Below are positions 17,685-24,367 of a DNA stretch of 64,000 nucleotides, in pieces. The DNA comes from an uncultured Clostridia bacterium (lineage in GTDB: Bacteria > Bacillota > Clostridia > Christensenellales > Aristaeellaceae), in the NCBI GenBank assembly GCA_934647235.1, contig CAKUFG010000003.1:56770-120769 (forward strand), written 5' to 3'. The notes beneath the pieces were generated by a model. It saw only the letters and a program-made list of their open reading frames with translations. It was not told the DNA's origin and did no database searches. The stretch's first letter is position 1; every line of letters begins with the position of its first letter. The translations under genes and the position numbers were made by a program.

Positions 17685-18257
17685 ATGTCTAAGGTATTGG
17701 TAGAAACTTCCGCGCGCCATGTGCACGTATCTGAAAAGGATCTTGAAACCCTCTTTGGCCCCGGCTATCAGCTGACAGTAAAGAAAATGCTGTCCCAGCC
17801 CGGCCAGTATGCCTGCGCCGAGCGCGTGGACGTAGTGGGCGAAAAGAAAACGCTGACCGGCGTAAGCATTCTGGGCCCCTGCCGCAAGGAAACCCAGGTA
17901 GAGCTGAGCCTGACCGACGCGCGCAGCATCGGCGTAAAGGCCCCCATCCGCGAAAGCGGCGACCTGGAGGGCAGCGGCGCGTGCAAGCTGGTTGGCCCCA
18001 AGGGCGAAGTGGTGCTGGAAAAGGGCGTCATCGCCGCCAAGCGTCACATTCACATGACCCCCGCCGACGCCGAGGCCTTTGGCTGCAAGGATAAGGATGT
18101 TGTATCCGTCAAGATCGACAGCGACGGCCGCGCGCTGGTATTCGGCGACGTGGTAGTGCGCGTCAGCCCCAGCTATGCCCTGGCCATGCACATCGATACC
18201 GATGAGAGCAACGCCGGCTGCGTCGCCCCCGGCACCATGGGCGAGGTTATCAAGTAA
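17685..18257 (+). CDS. pduL: Phosphate propanoyltransferase (PduL-type phosphotransacylase)
   Basis: Transfers an acyl group between CoA and phosphate (acetyl- or propanoyl-CoA to acyl phosphate), the step before an acyl kinase makes ATP. The 190-residue protein has the two PduL domains, each with a zinc-binding His pair: RHVHVSEKD (His 12, 14) and RHIHMTPADA (His 121, 123), plus LGPCRKETQVE. No N-terminal encapsulation peptide is seen (the start MSKVLVETS goes straight into the domain) and no microcompartment genes are near, so it probably replaces Pta in cytosolic fermentation. It has its own promoter and terminator. Confidence 0.93.
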   Translation: MSKVLVETSARHVHVSEKDLETLFGPGYQLTVKKMLSQPGQYACAERVDVVGEKKTLTGVSILGPCRKETQVELSLTDARSIGVKAPIRESGDLEGSGACKLVGPKGEVVLEKGVIAAKRHIHMTPADAEAFGCKDKDVVSVKIDSDGRALVFGDVVVRVSPSYALAMHIDTDESNAGCVAPGTMGEVIK

Positions 18258-18266
18258 AAACCGCCT

Positions 18267-18306
18267 GCCCGCCGGATGGATTCTGCCCGTCCGGCGGGCG
18301 TTTTTT
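18267..18306 (+). terminator. Rho-independent terminator of pduL
   Basis: GCCCGCCGGA (18267-18276) pairs with TCCGGCGGGC (18290-18299), followed by TTTTTT. Confidence 0.9.
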
Positions 18307-18345
18307 GCCCTTCACAAAAAAATTTCAAAAATTGCGAAAAAGCCC

Positions 18346-18374
18346 TTGACAAAATGGCGAAAAACAGGTAACAT
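18346..18374 (+). promoter_or_regulatory. Promoter of the tRNA cluster
   Basis: Perfect TTGACA (18346-18351), 17 nt spacer, TAACAT (18369-18374); the first tRNA begins 58 nt further on. Confidence 0.65.
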
Positions 18375-18431
18375 ATAACACGCGCCACCGATAAGCCATC
18401 TGTTGCACAGGGTTGTTCTGGAGGAGCACTG

Positions 18432-18507
18432 GGGAGCATAGCTCAGCTGGGAGAGCATTTGCCTTACAAGCAAAGGGTCACAGGTTCGAGCCCTGTTGTT
18501 CCCACCA
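18432..18507 (+). tRNA. tRNA-Val (TAC anticodon)
   Basis: Full cloverleaf: acceptor GGGAGCA/TGTTCCC, D arm GCTC/GAGC, anticodon loop CTTACAA between TTTGC and GCAAA, T arm ACAGG-TTCGAGC-CCTGT, discriminator A and encoded CCA. Confidence 0.97.
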
Positions 18508-18512
18508 CATAC

Positions 18513-18589
18513 GGCCCGGTAGTTCAGTTGGTTAGAACGCCAGCCTGTCACGCTGGAGGTCATGGGTTCGAGCCCCATTCGGGTCGCCA
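18513..18589 (+). tRNA. tRNA-Asp (GTC anticodon)
   Basis: Acceptor GGCCCGG/TCGGGTC, anticodon loop CTGTCAC between CCAGC and GCTGG, T loop TTCGAGC, discriminator G and encoded CCA. Confidence 0.97.
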
Positions 18590-18601
18590 TCTTTATAATA
18601 T

Positions 18602-18677
18602 GCCTCGATAGCTCAGTTGGTAGAGCAGCAGACTGAAAATTTGCGTGTCACTGGTTCGACTCCGGTTCGAGGCACCA
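18602..18677 (+). tRNA. tRNA-Phe (GAA anticodon)
   Basis: Acceptor GCCTCGA/TCGAGGC, D arm GCTC/GAGC, anticodon loop CTGAAAA between GCAGA and TTTGC, T arm ACTGG-TTCGACT-CCGGT, discriminator A and encoded CCA. Confidence 0.97.
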
Positions 18678-18681
18678 TTAT

Positions 18682-18757
18682 GCGGTAGTAGCTCAGTTGG
18701 TAGAGCGCAACCTTGCCAAGGTTGAGGTCGCGAGTCCGAGCCTCGTCTACCGCTCCA
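18682..18757 (+). tRNA. tRNA-Gly (GCC anticodon) with unusual T loop
   Basis: Acceptor GCGGTAG/CTACCGC, anticodon loop TTGCCAA between CAACC and GGTTG, encoded CCA. The T loop reads TCCGAGC instead of TTCGAGC, so position 55, normally pseudouridine, is a C. Confidence 0.95.
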
Positions 18758-18765
18758 TTTTTTCT

Positions 18766-18840
18766 GGCGCCGTAGCCAAGTGGTAAGGCGAAGGTCTGCA
18801 AAACCTTTATACTCCGGTCCGAATCCGGACGGCGCCTCCA
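18766..18840 (+). tRNA. tRNA-Cys (GCA anticodon) with unusual T loop
   Basis: Acceptor GGCGCCG/CGGCGCC, anticodon loop CTGCAAA between AAGGT and ACCTT, T arm TCCGG-TCCGAAT-CCGGA, encoded CCA. As in the preceding tRNA-Gly, the T loop has C at position 55. Confidence 0.95.
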
Positions 18841-18843
18841 AAG

Positions 18844-18878
18844 TTCCCGATTGCATCTGCAGTCGGGAATTTCTTTTT
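18844..18878 (+). terminator. Terminator of the tRNA cluster
   Basis: TTCCCGATTGC (18844-18854) pairs with GCAGTCGGGAA (18859-18869) with one mismatch, followed by TTTCTTTTT. Confidence 0.85.
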
Positions 18879-18954
18879 ACCTATCCCCTATTCTCTGTGC
18901 GCTTAAAAGCAAACAGGCTAATGCGCCATATAAAAATGTCCGCATCTCCGCACA

Positions 18955-18983
18955 TTGACGCACGCCATTTTCCGTGCTATACT
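18955..18983 (+). promoter_or_regulatory. Sigma-A promoter of the cobalamin-uptake operon
   Basis: TTGACG (18955-18960), 17 nt, TATACT (18978-18983), about 40 nt before the riboswitch aptamer. Confidence 0.78.
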
Positions 18984-19023
18984 GTGCATGTCCGCACTGC
19001 GGGCAACAATTTCACATTTCAGC

Positions 19024-19150
19024 GCGCCCGGTTCCAGCTTGCTGGATGAGAGGGAAGTTCGGTGAAAATCCGTCGCAACAACCATTACCGTAATCAGGCG
19101 TTCCGCCTGTAAGTCGGGATACTTGCCGGGGGCGCACGCGGAGGCTGGCA
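19024..19150 (+). promoter_or_regulatory. Cobalamin riboswitch aptamer
   Basis: The segment carries the conserved core of B12 riboswitches: GAGGGAAG followed by GGTGAAAATCC (19061-19071) and, after a variable hairpin (CAGGCGTTCCGCCTG), AAGTCGGGATACTTGCC (19111-19127), which is the closing AGTCxGGATAC element. The exact 5' and 3' limits are approximate. It is followed by a strong terminator (19251-19286) and then by genes that look like a B12 importer, so it should repress that operon at the level of transcription when cobalamin is plentiful. The family variant (AdoCbl or other) is not resolved. Confidence 0.85.
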
Positions 19151-19250
19151 TGGGCCAGCAGCTTTTGGTTTTTGAAAAGCGCAGCCGCCTGTGTTTTTTG
19201 CGCGCTTTTCGGCTGTATCCGCAAAGCGCTTAATGAAGCACGGCCGTTGC

Positions 19251-19286
19251 GCTGTTCTCGCCCAAAGGCGATGAACAGCCTTTTTT
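19251..19286 (+). terminator. Riboswitch expression platform: intrinsic terminator
   Basis: GCTGTTC-T-CGCC (19251-19262) pairs with GGCG-AT-GAACAGC (19267-19279) and is followed by CTTTTTT. The SD of the first gene (GGAGG, 19290-19294) comes directly after, so transcription must read through the terminator for expression. Confidence 0.88.
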
Positions 19287-19300
19287 ATTGGAGGTTTGGC

Positions 19301-19597
19301 ATGAAAGGGCAGTATGACCGCGAAGCCGCCGTCCGCCTGCTTGCGGATATGCGCGCAGCCCTGCTTGCGCGCGGCGAAAGCCGTTATCCTCAGCGCAATG
19401 ATTTTTCGCCCGAGCAGGTGGTGGCCATCAAGGCGTTTTTAGGCCCCTGGCCGCGCGCGCTGGAGGCAGCCGGGATCAAGCCCCCGCGCGATCCTGCCCG
19501 CCGTGAAAAGCAGCTGCAAAAGCGCATCGCCCAGCGCCGCCGCGCCACCCAGTGCAAAATCGAAAAGCAGCGGCAAATCCGGGATTCCCGCGTCTGA
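19301..19597 (+). CDS. Small basic protein with a homing-endonuclease-associated (HNH-repeat-like) motif
   Basis: First gene after the cobalamin riboswitch; 98 residues with a GGAGG ribosome binding site. The core, from YDREAAVRLLADMR to FLGPWPRALEAAGIKPP, resembles the small helical repeat found beside HNH and homing endonucleases, ending in the F-G-x-W-x-x-A-L-x-x-A-G pattern. The C-terminal third is strongly basic (RREKQLQKRIAQRRR), suggesting nucleic acid binding. No nuclease residues are seen. Its role in a B12 uptake operon is unknown; it could be a regulator of the operon or an RNA-binding protein. Confidence 0.65.
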   Translation: MKGQYDREAAVRLLADMRAALLARGESRYPQRNDFSPEQVVAIKAFLGPWPRALEAAGIKPPRDPARREKQLQKRIAQRRRATQCKIEKQRQIRDSRV

Positions 19598-19636
19598 GGC
19601 GCGTTATCCAGAATACACAAAGGAGCACGATTTACA

Positions 19637-20323
19637 ATGAAGAAAGCGCTTTCCATCGCCCTGGCCCTGCTGATGCTGCTGGCCATGATCCCCGCTGCCC
19701 TGGCGCAGGAGACCGCGCCGGTCGTCTATGTTACCATCGCCAACCAGGATCTCAAGCTGGTGCAGCGCCCCATCGTCCTGCACGATACCGATAACGACGG
19801 CGCACTGACCATCGCGGATGCGCTGTACCTGGCCCATGAGGAAGGCTTTGAAGGCGGCGCGGCTGCCGGCTTTGCTACCCAGATGGGCGATTACGGCCTG
19901 ATGATCACCCGCCTGTGGGGCGTGGAAAACGGCGGCGCGTATGGCTATTATGTCAACAACCAGATGTCCATGGGCCTGACCGATACCCTCAACGCCGGCG
20001 ATTACCTGACCGCCTATGTGTACGCCGACGCCGCCGGCTGGTCGGATACCTATACCTATTTTGACGTCAACACCGCCGAGCCCGGCGAAATCACCCTGAC
20101 GCTGTCCGCCATGGGCTTCGATCCCGTATCCTACGCCCCCGTATCCACCCCTGTGGCTGGCGCTGTCATCACCGTTAACGGCATTGCGGCTAACGCTGTA
20201 ACCGACGAGAACGGTGAAGCCAGCATCACCGTGCAGGCCGGCGATGTGGTCAGCGCCGCCAGCGAAAAGCTTGTGATCGTGCCCCCCTGCTGCGTCATCA
20301 TTGCCGACGCGACCGGGCTGTAA
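19637..20323 (+). CDS. Secreted DUF4430-like (intrinsic-factor beta-domain-like) protein
   Basis: A 228-residue exported protein: signal peptide 1-23 (cleavage after ALA), then a domain in which DTDNDG (50-55) forms an EF-hand-like calcium loop within LHDTDNDGALTIADALYLA, and GAYGYYVNNQ with LNAGDYLTAYVY (about 100-129) matches the end of the DUF4430 fold, where aromatic and Asn residues line the ligand site. A C-terminal Big/carboxypeptidase-regulatory-like beta domain (about 150-215, AVTDENGEASITV) follows. There is no lipobox, LPxTG or membrane anchor, so it may be free or bound to the partner protein encoded next. Inferred role: capture of a corrinoid outside the membrane. Confidence 0.7.
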   Translation: MKKALSIALALLMLLAMIPAALAQETAPVVYVTIANQDLKLVQRPIVLHDTDNDGALTIADALYLAHEEGFEGGAAAGFATQMGDYGLMITRLWGVENGGAYGYYVNNQMSMGLTDTLNAGDYLTAYVYADAAGWSDTYTYFDVNTAEPGEITLTLSAMGFDPVSYAPVSTPVAGAVITVNGIAANAVTDENGEASITVQAGDVVSAASEKLVIVPPCCVIIADATGL

Positions 20324-20329
20324 TTCTCC

Positions 20330-21880
20330 ATGCACACCCGCATTGCATGCAGGCAAGTCTCCGGCAAAAGGCGCGTTTTCGCCCTTTTGCTGGGGCTATT
20401 TTTGCTTATTTCGAGCCTTTGTGCCCATTCTGAAAGCGTTTCCATCGCCGCCCGCATTGATACCATCCTGTCCGCCCAGCAGTCCGCCGCAGGCGCGGAC
20501 AGCCCGCAGGCCTGGCTGAACGGCGCGCTGTGCGAACAGGCGGGCGGCAGCGCAGAATGGTATATGCTGGCCCTGCGCCAATATACGCAGGGACTGGATT
20601 ACACCGTCTATGCCGATGCGCTGCAGCAATATGTGGAAAGCACGCCGCCTGCCAGCGCATCCTCACGGCTCAAGCTTGCCCTGCTGCTGACGGCCTGCGG
20701 GCGAGCTGATCACCCCTTTGTCGCCGCCGCACGGGCTGAGGACATCGGCCGTCAGGGCGTGATGAGCTGGATCTATGGGCTGCATCTGCTCAACAACCTG
20801 CCGGATGCGGCGGGCGAGATCGACCAGCCCGCCGCGTCGCTCCTGTCCCTGCAATTGGCGGACGGCGGCTGGGCCGTGATGGGAGCGCAGAGCGACGCGG
20901 ATGTGACCGCCATGGCGCTGCAGGCCCTGGCGCCAGCCCTGGCAAGCCGGCCGGATGCACAGGCCGCCGCTGATCGTGCGCTGGCGCTGCTGAGCGCCAT
21001 GCAGACCGATACCGGCGATTACCGCAGCATGGGCACTCCCAACTGCGAAAGCGCCGCGCAGGTGATCATCGCCCTGTGCGCGCTGGGCATTGACCCATTG
21101 ACCGACGCACGCTTTATCAAAAACGGCTGCTCGGCGCTGGACGCCCTGCTGCGCTATCAATTGGAGGACGGCGCTTTCGCCCACACGGCGGGCGGCGCAA
21201 AAAACAGCATGGCCACCGTGCAGGCGCTCAGCGCGCTGATTGCCCTGAAGCGTTTTCAGGCAAGACAGGGCAGCTATTATCTGCTGGATACGCTGCCTGC
21301 GGCGCAGCAGGCAGCCGCCGTTGGCTGGAAAACCTGTGCAGTCATCGGTATTGCCGCATTTGGAATTCTTTTCACCGTCATACTATGGCTCCTTAAAAAG
21401 CGTAATTACAAGAATTTCGTTTTTCTCTGGCTGATCTGCGGCGCGCTGGCGCTGGCCCTTTGCCTGCTGCGCATCGAAAGCACAGGCGATTATTACGCCC
21501 CCTCCCCAACCGTTTCAGCCAGCGCAGGCGAGGTGACGCTGACCATCCGCTGCGATACGGTGAAGGGCCGCACAGACGCGCGCTATATTCCGGACAGCGC
21601 CGTCATACTGCCCGAAACCAGCTATAAAATCGCGGAAAATGCCACAGTTTATGATGTTTTGGTGCAGGCGGCCAAGGAAAACCAGCTGCAGCTGGATTGC
21701 CAGGGTACGTATGTGGCCGGCATCAGCCACCTGTATGAATTTGACTTTGGCAATCTCTCCGGCTGGATGTACCGCGTCAACGGCGCTTTTCCCGACGTTG
21801 GCTGCGGCGAGTATCAGTTATCGGACTGCGACCGCATTGAGTGGCTGTACACCTGCGATCTGGGCCGCGATTTGCCTTGA
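20330..21880 (+). CDS. Membrane-tethered intrinsic-factor-like protein: alpha/alpha barrel, two TM helices, DUF4430 domain
   Basis: A 516-residue protein starting 6 nt after the previous gene. Signal/anchor 14-33; residues about 40-320 form a helical barrel with prenyltransferase-type repeats (QLADGGWAV 175-183, QTDTGDYRS 225-233, QLEDGAFAH 277-285); two hydrophobic helices (335-355 and 363-381) with KKRNYKN between them; and a C-terminal DUF4430 domain (about 435-512) with YDVLVQAAKEN, SGWMYRVNGAF (477-487) and LSDCDRIEWLY. An alpha6/alpha6 barrel followed by a DUF4430-type beta domain is the architecture of animal intrinsic factor and transcobalamin. The predicted topology places both ligand domains outside. 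Likely the cobalamin receptor that hands the vitamin to the ECF complex. Confidence 0.75.
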   Translation: MHTRIACRQVSGKRRVFALLLGLFLLISSLCAHSESVSIAARIDTILSAQQSAAGADSPQAWLNGALCEQAGGSAEWYMLALRQYTQGLDYTVYADALQQYVESTPPASASSRLKLALLLTACGRADHPFVAAARAEDIGRQGVMSWIYGLHLLNNLPDAAGEIDQPAASLLSLQLADGGWAVMGAQSDADVTAMALQALAPALASRPDAQAAADRALALLSAMQTDTGDYRSMGTPNCESAAQVIIALCALGIDPLTDARFIKNGCSALDALLRYQLEDGAFAHTAGGAKNSMATVQALSALIALKRFQARQGSYYLLDTLPAAQQAAAVGWKTCAVIGIAAFGILFTVILWLLKKRNYKNFVFLWLICGALALALCLLRIESTGDYYAPSPTVSASAGEVTLTIRCDTVKGRTDARYIPDSAVILPETSYKIAENATVYDVLVQAAKENQLQLDCQGTYVAGISHLYEFDFGNLSGWMYRVNGAFPDVGCGEYQLSDCDRIEWLYTCDLGRDLP

Positions 21881-21893
21881 AAGGAGGGACGGC

Positions 21894-22769
21894 ATGCGAA
21901 GCCTCGACGAACTGCATCCATTATCCGTATTTTGCTATTTTGCTGGCGTTATGAGCGCAGGCATGCTGTCCCTGCACCCGGCGCTGATCCTTCTGTCGCT
22001 GCTTGGATGCTTGACGCTGCTGCTGCTTCATCGCCAGGTCAGAGCCCGCGCCCTGGCGGCCAGCCTGGGGCTGTTCATCGTGCTGGCGCTGCTTAATCCC
22101 CTCTTTTATCACGACGGTGTAACCGTGCTGTTCGTCGTCAACGACCGCCCCTTCACGCTGGAAGCGCTGCTGTACGGTGCGGCGGCAGCGGGGATGATCC
22201 TGAGCATGATCGGCTGGTTTCGCCTGCTCAGCCGCGCGCTGACCAGCGATCGGCTGCTGTACCTGCTGGGCCGCCTGTCACCCAGGCTGGCGCTGATGGT
22301 CAGCATGGCGCTGCGGTTTGTGCCGGCGTTCGCCCGGCAGGGGCAGCGCATCCATCAGGCGCAGCAGGGCTTGGGACTCTATCGCAACGAAAACGCGCCG
22401 GACGCGCTGCGCGGCCGCGTGCGGGAGTTTTCCATCCTGACCACCTGGGCGCTGGAAAACGGCATCGTCACCGCCGACAGCATGGCCGCGCGCGGCTACG
22501 GCACAGGCAGGCGCACCAGCTATGCCATCTTTCGTTTTACACGTGCGGATGCGCTGTTTATGCTCTTCTCGCTGGCGCTGACCGCCGTCACGCTGACGGC
22601 GATTCTATCCGGCGCGTTGAAATTTGATTTTTATCCCGCGCTGACCCTGCCCGCGGACACACTGCTCGCCCGCGCCGGGCTGTGCGCATACGGCGCGCTG
22701 TGCCTGCTGCCCGCGCTGATGGAAGGAGGCAAATGCATCCGATGGCGCTGCTTGCAATCCAGAATTTAA
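21894..22769 (+). CDS. Dedicated ECF transporter transmembrane protein (EcfT/CbiQ-like)
   Basis: A 291-residue polytopic membrane protein, the coupling subunit of a second ECF transporter. After four or five hydrophobic segments come the coupling helices: MALRFVPAFARQGQRIHQAQ and, later, SMAARGYGTGRRTSY, which contains the Ala-Arg-Gly motif that docks into the ATPase. ATG 21894 is preceded by AAGGAGGGA. It differs clearly from the ecfT at 9.4 kb and is encoded with its own ATPase and S component, which marks a group I (dedicated) ECF system, here under B12 riboswitch control. Confidence 0.87.
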   Translation: MRSLDELHPLSVFCYFAGVMSAGMLSLHPALILLSLLGCLTLLLLHRQVRARALAASLGLFIVLALLNPLFYHDGVTVLFVVNDRPFTLEALLYGAAAAGMILSMIGWFRLLSRALTSDRLLYLLGRLSPRLALMVSMALRFVPAFARQGQRIHQAQQGLGLYRNENAPDALRGRVREFSILTTWALENGIVTADSMAARGYGTGRRTSYAIFRFTRADALFMLFSLALTAVTLTAILSGALKFDFYPALTLPADTLLARAGLCAYGALCLLPALMEGGKCIRWRCLQSRI

Positions 22770-24367
22770 GCTTTGCCTATCCGCTTTGCCCGCAAAAGGC
22801 ATTGGAAAACATCTCTTTTTCATTGGAAAAAGGCGATTTCTGCGTGCTTTGCGGGGCGACAGGCAGCGGCAAATCCACGCTGCTGCGCTGCCTGAAGCGC
22901 GAAATCGCCCCCAAGGGCGAGCTGGCCGGGCAGATTTTATATCAGGATCAGCCGCTCACCGCGCTGTCCGAGCGCGAAAGCGCATGCCGCATCGGCTTTG
23001 TCGCCCAGCGCCCGCAGCAGCAAATTGTCACCGATAAGGCGTGGCACGAGCTGGCCTTCGGCCTGGAAAACATGGGCCTGCCGCAGGCTGTCATCCGCCG
23101 CCGCGTAGCAGAAACCGCATGCTTTTTCGGCATCGAGGATTGGTTTGAGCGCGACGTTTCCACCCTGTCCGGCGGGCAGCAGCAACTGCTGTGCCTGGCC
23201 GCAGTGATGGTGACGCAGCCGGATATCCTGCTGCTGGATGAGCCCACCGCGCAGCTGGACCCCATCGCAGCGGGCAATTTTCTGTCCACCCTGCAGCGGC
23301 TGAACCGCGAGCTGGCGCTGACCATTCTGCTGATTGAGCATCGTCTGGAGGAAGCCATTCCGCTGGCCAACAAATTGCTTGCAATGGATAATGGTCGTCT
23401 GATTGCAAACGACGCCGTCCGACCGGCTGTACGCGCGCTGCAAGGGCATCCCGCCTTGTCCAGAGCCATGCCCGTCGCCGCGCGCGTGGCGGGCATGTGG
23501 CAGCTGCCCGATTGTCCGCTGACCGTGCAGGAGGGACGGCGCATGCTGGAAAATCAGCCATTGCGCAAGGATATGCCCGTTTTCGGCGCAGAATCGGGCC
23601 TGAACACCCCTCCCGCGCTGGAAATGCGCGATGTATTTTTCCGCTATGAACGCAATTCGCCGGACGTGCTGCGCGGGCTGAGCCTTACCGTGCGCACGGG
23701 CGAAATCTTCTGCCTGCTGGGCGGCAACGGCTCAGGCAAATCCACCGCCCTGGCCTGTTTGGCAAGGCTGCTGCGGCCATATGCGGGCAGCATTTCCGTG
23801 TTTGGCAAAAAGCTAAAAAGCTACGCCGGGCAATCGCTGTATCAGGACTGTCTGGCGCTGCTGCCGCAGGATGTGCAGACGCTCTTTTTGTGCAGCACAG
23901 TGGCGGAGGAGCTGCAAAGCGTCCACGCTGATACTGCGGGTTTTCCCATGGATTTTACGCCGCTGCTGAACCGCCACCCCTATGATCTATCCGGCGGCGA
24001 GCAACAGACGCTGGCGCTGTGCAAGGCGCTGGCCGCGCGCCCGCGGCTTTTGCTGCTGGACGAGCCAACCAAGGGGCTGGACGCCTGCGCGCGGGAGCGC
24101 ATGACCGCCCTGCTGCAAGCCTTGCGCGCGCAGGGGCTGACTGTGCTGTGCGTAACGCATGATGTGGCCTTCGCCGCCGCGTGCGCCGATCGCTGCGCGC
24201 TGTTTTTCCGGGGCGAGGCAGTATCCTGCGGAGAGCCGCATGCCTTCTTTGCGGGCAACCATTACTACACCACGGCGGCCAACCGCATGGCGCGCGGCGT
24301 GTGCGATACAGCGATCTGCACCGAGGAGGTCGCCGCGCTCCGCCGGCCTCCGGAGGCGCAACCATGA
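22733..24367 (+). CDS. Fused double ABC ATPase of the ECF transporter (EcfA-EcfA')
   Basis: A 544-residue protein made of two complete ABC domains in tandem. Domain 1: Walker A GATGSGKST (41-49), Q-loop VAQRPQQQIV, signature LSGGQQQL, Walker B ILLLDEPTAQLD. Domain 2 (from about residue 300): Walker A GGNGSGKST, signature LSGGEQQT, Walker B LLLLDEPTKGLD. Both sites look catalytically intact. The fusion replaces the separate EcfA1/EcfA2 pair. A GGAGG is 4-5 nt before ATG 22733; ATG 22742 is an alternative. The gene overlaps the ecfT-like gene before it by 37 nt and the S-component gene by ATGA. Confidence 0.92.
   Translation: MHPMALLAIQNLSFAYPLCPQKALENISFSLEKGDFCVLCGATGSGKSTLLRCLKREIAPKGELAGQILYQDQPLTALSERESACRIGFVAQRPQQQIVTDKAWHELAFGLENMGLPQAVIRRRVAETACFFGIEDWFERDVSTLSGGQQQLLCLAAVMVTQPDILLLDEPTAQLDPIAAGNFLSTLQRLNRELALTILLIEHRLEEAIPLANKLLAMDNGRLIANDAVRPAVRALQGHPALSRAMPVAARVAGMWQLPDCPLTVQEGRRMLENQPLRKDMPVFGAESGLNTPPALEMRDVFFRYERNSPDVLRGLSLTVRTGEIFCLLGGNGSGKSTALACLARLLRPYAGSISVFGKKLKSYAGQSLYQDCLALLPQDVQTLFLCSTVAEELQSVHADTAGFPMDFTPLLNRHPYDLSGGEQQTLALCKALAARPRLLLLDEPTKGLDACARERMTALLQALRAQGLTVLCVTHDVAFAAACADRCALFFRGEAVSCGEPHAFFAGNHYYTTAANRMARGVCDTAICTEEVAALRRPPEAQP

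Noticed and set aside
18682..18840. tRNA-Gly and tRNA-Cys as pseudogenes because of TCCGA T loops
   Set aside because: All stems, anticodons, discriminators and encoded CCA are intact, so functional tRNAs with a changed T loop are more likely.
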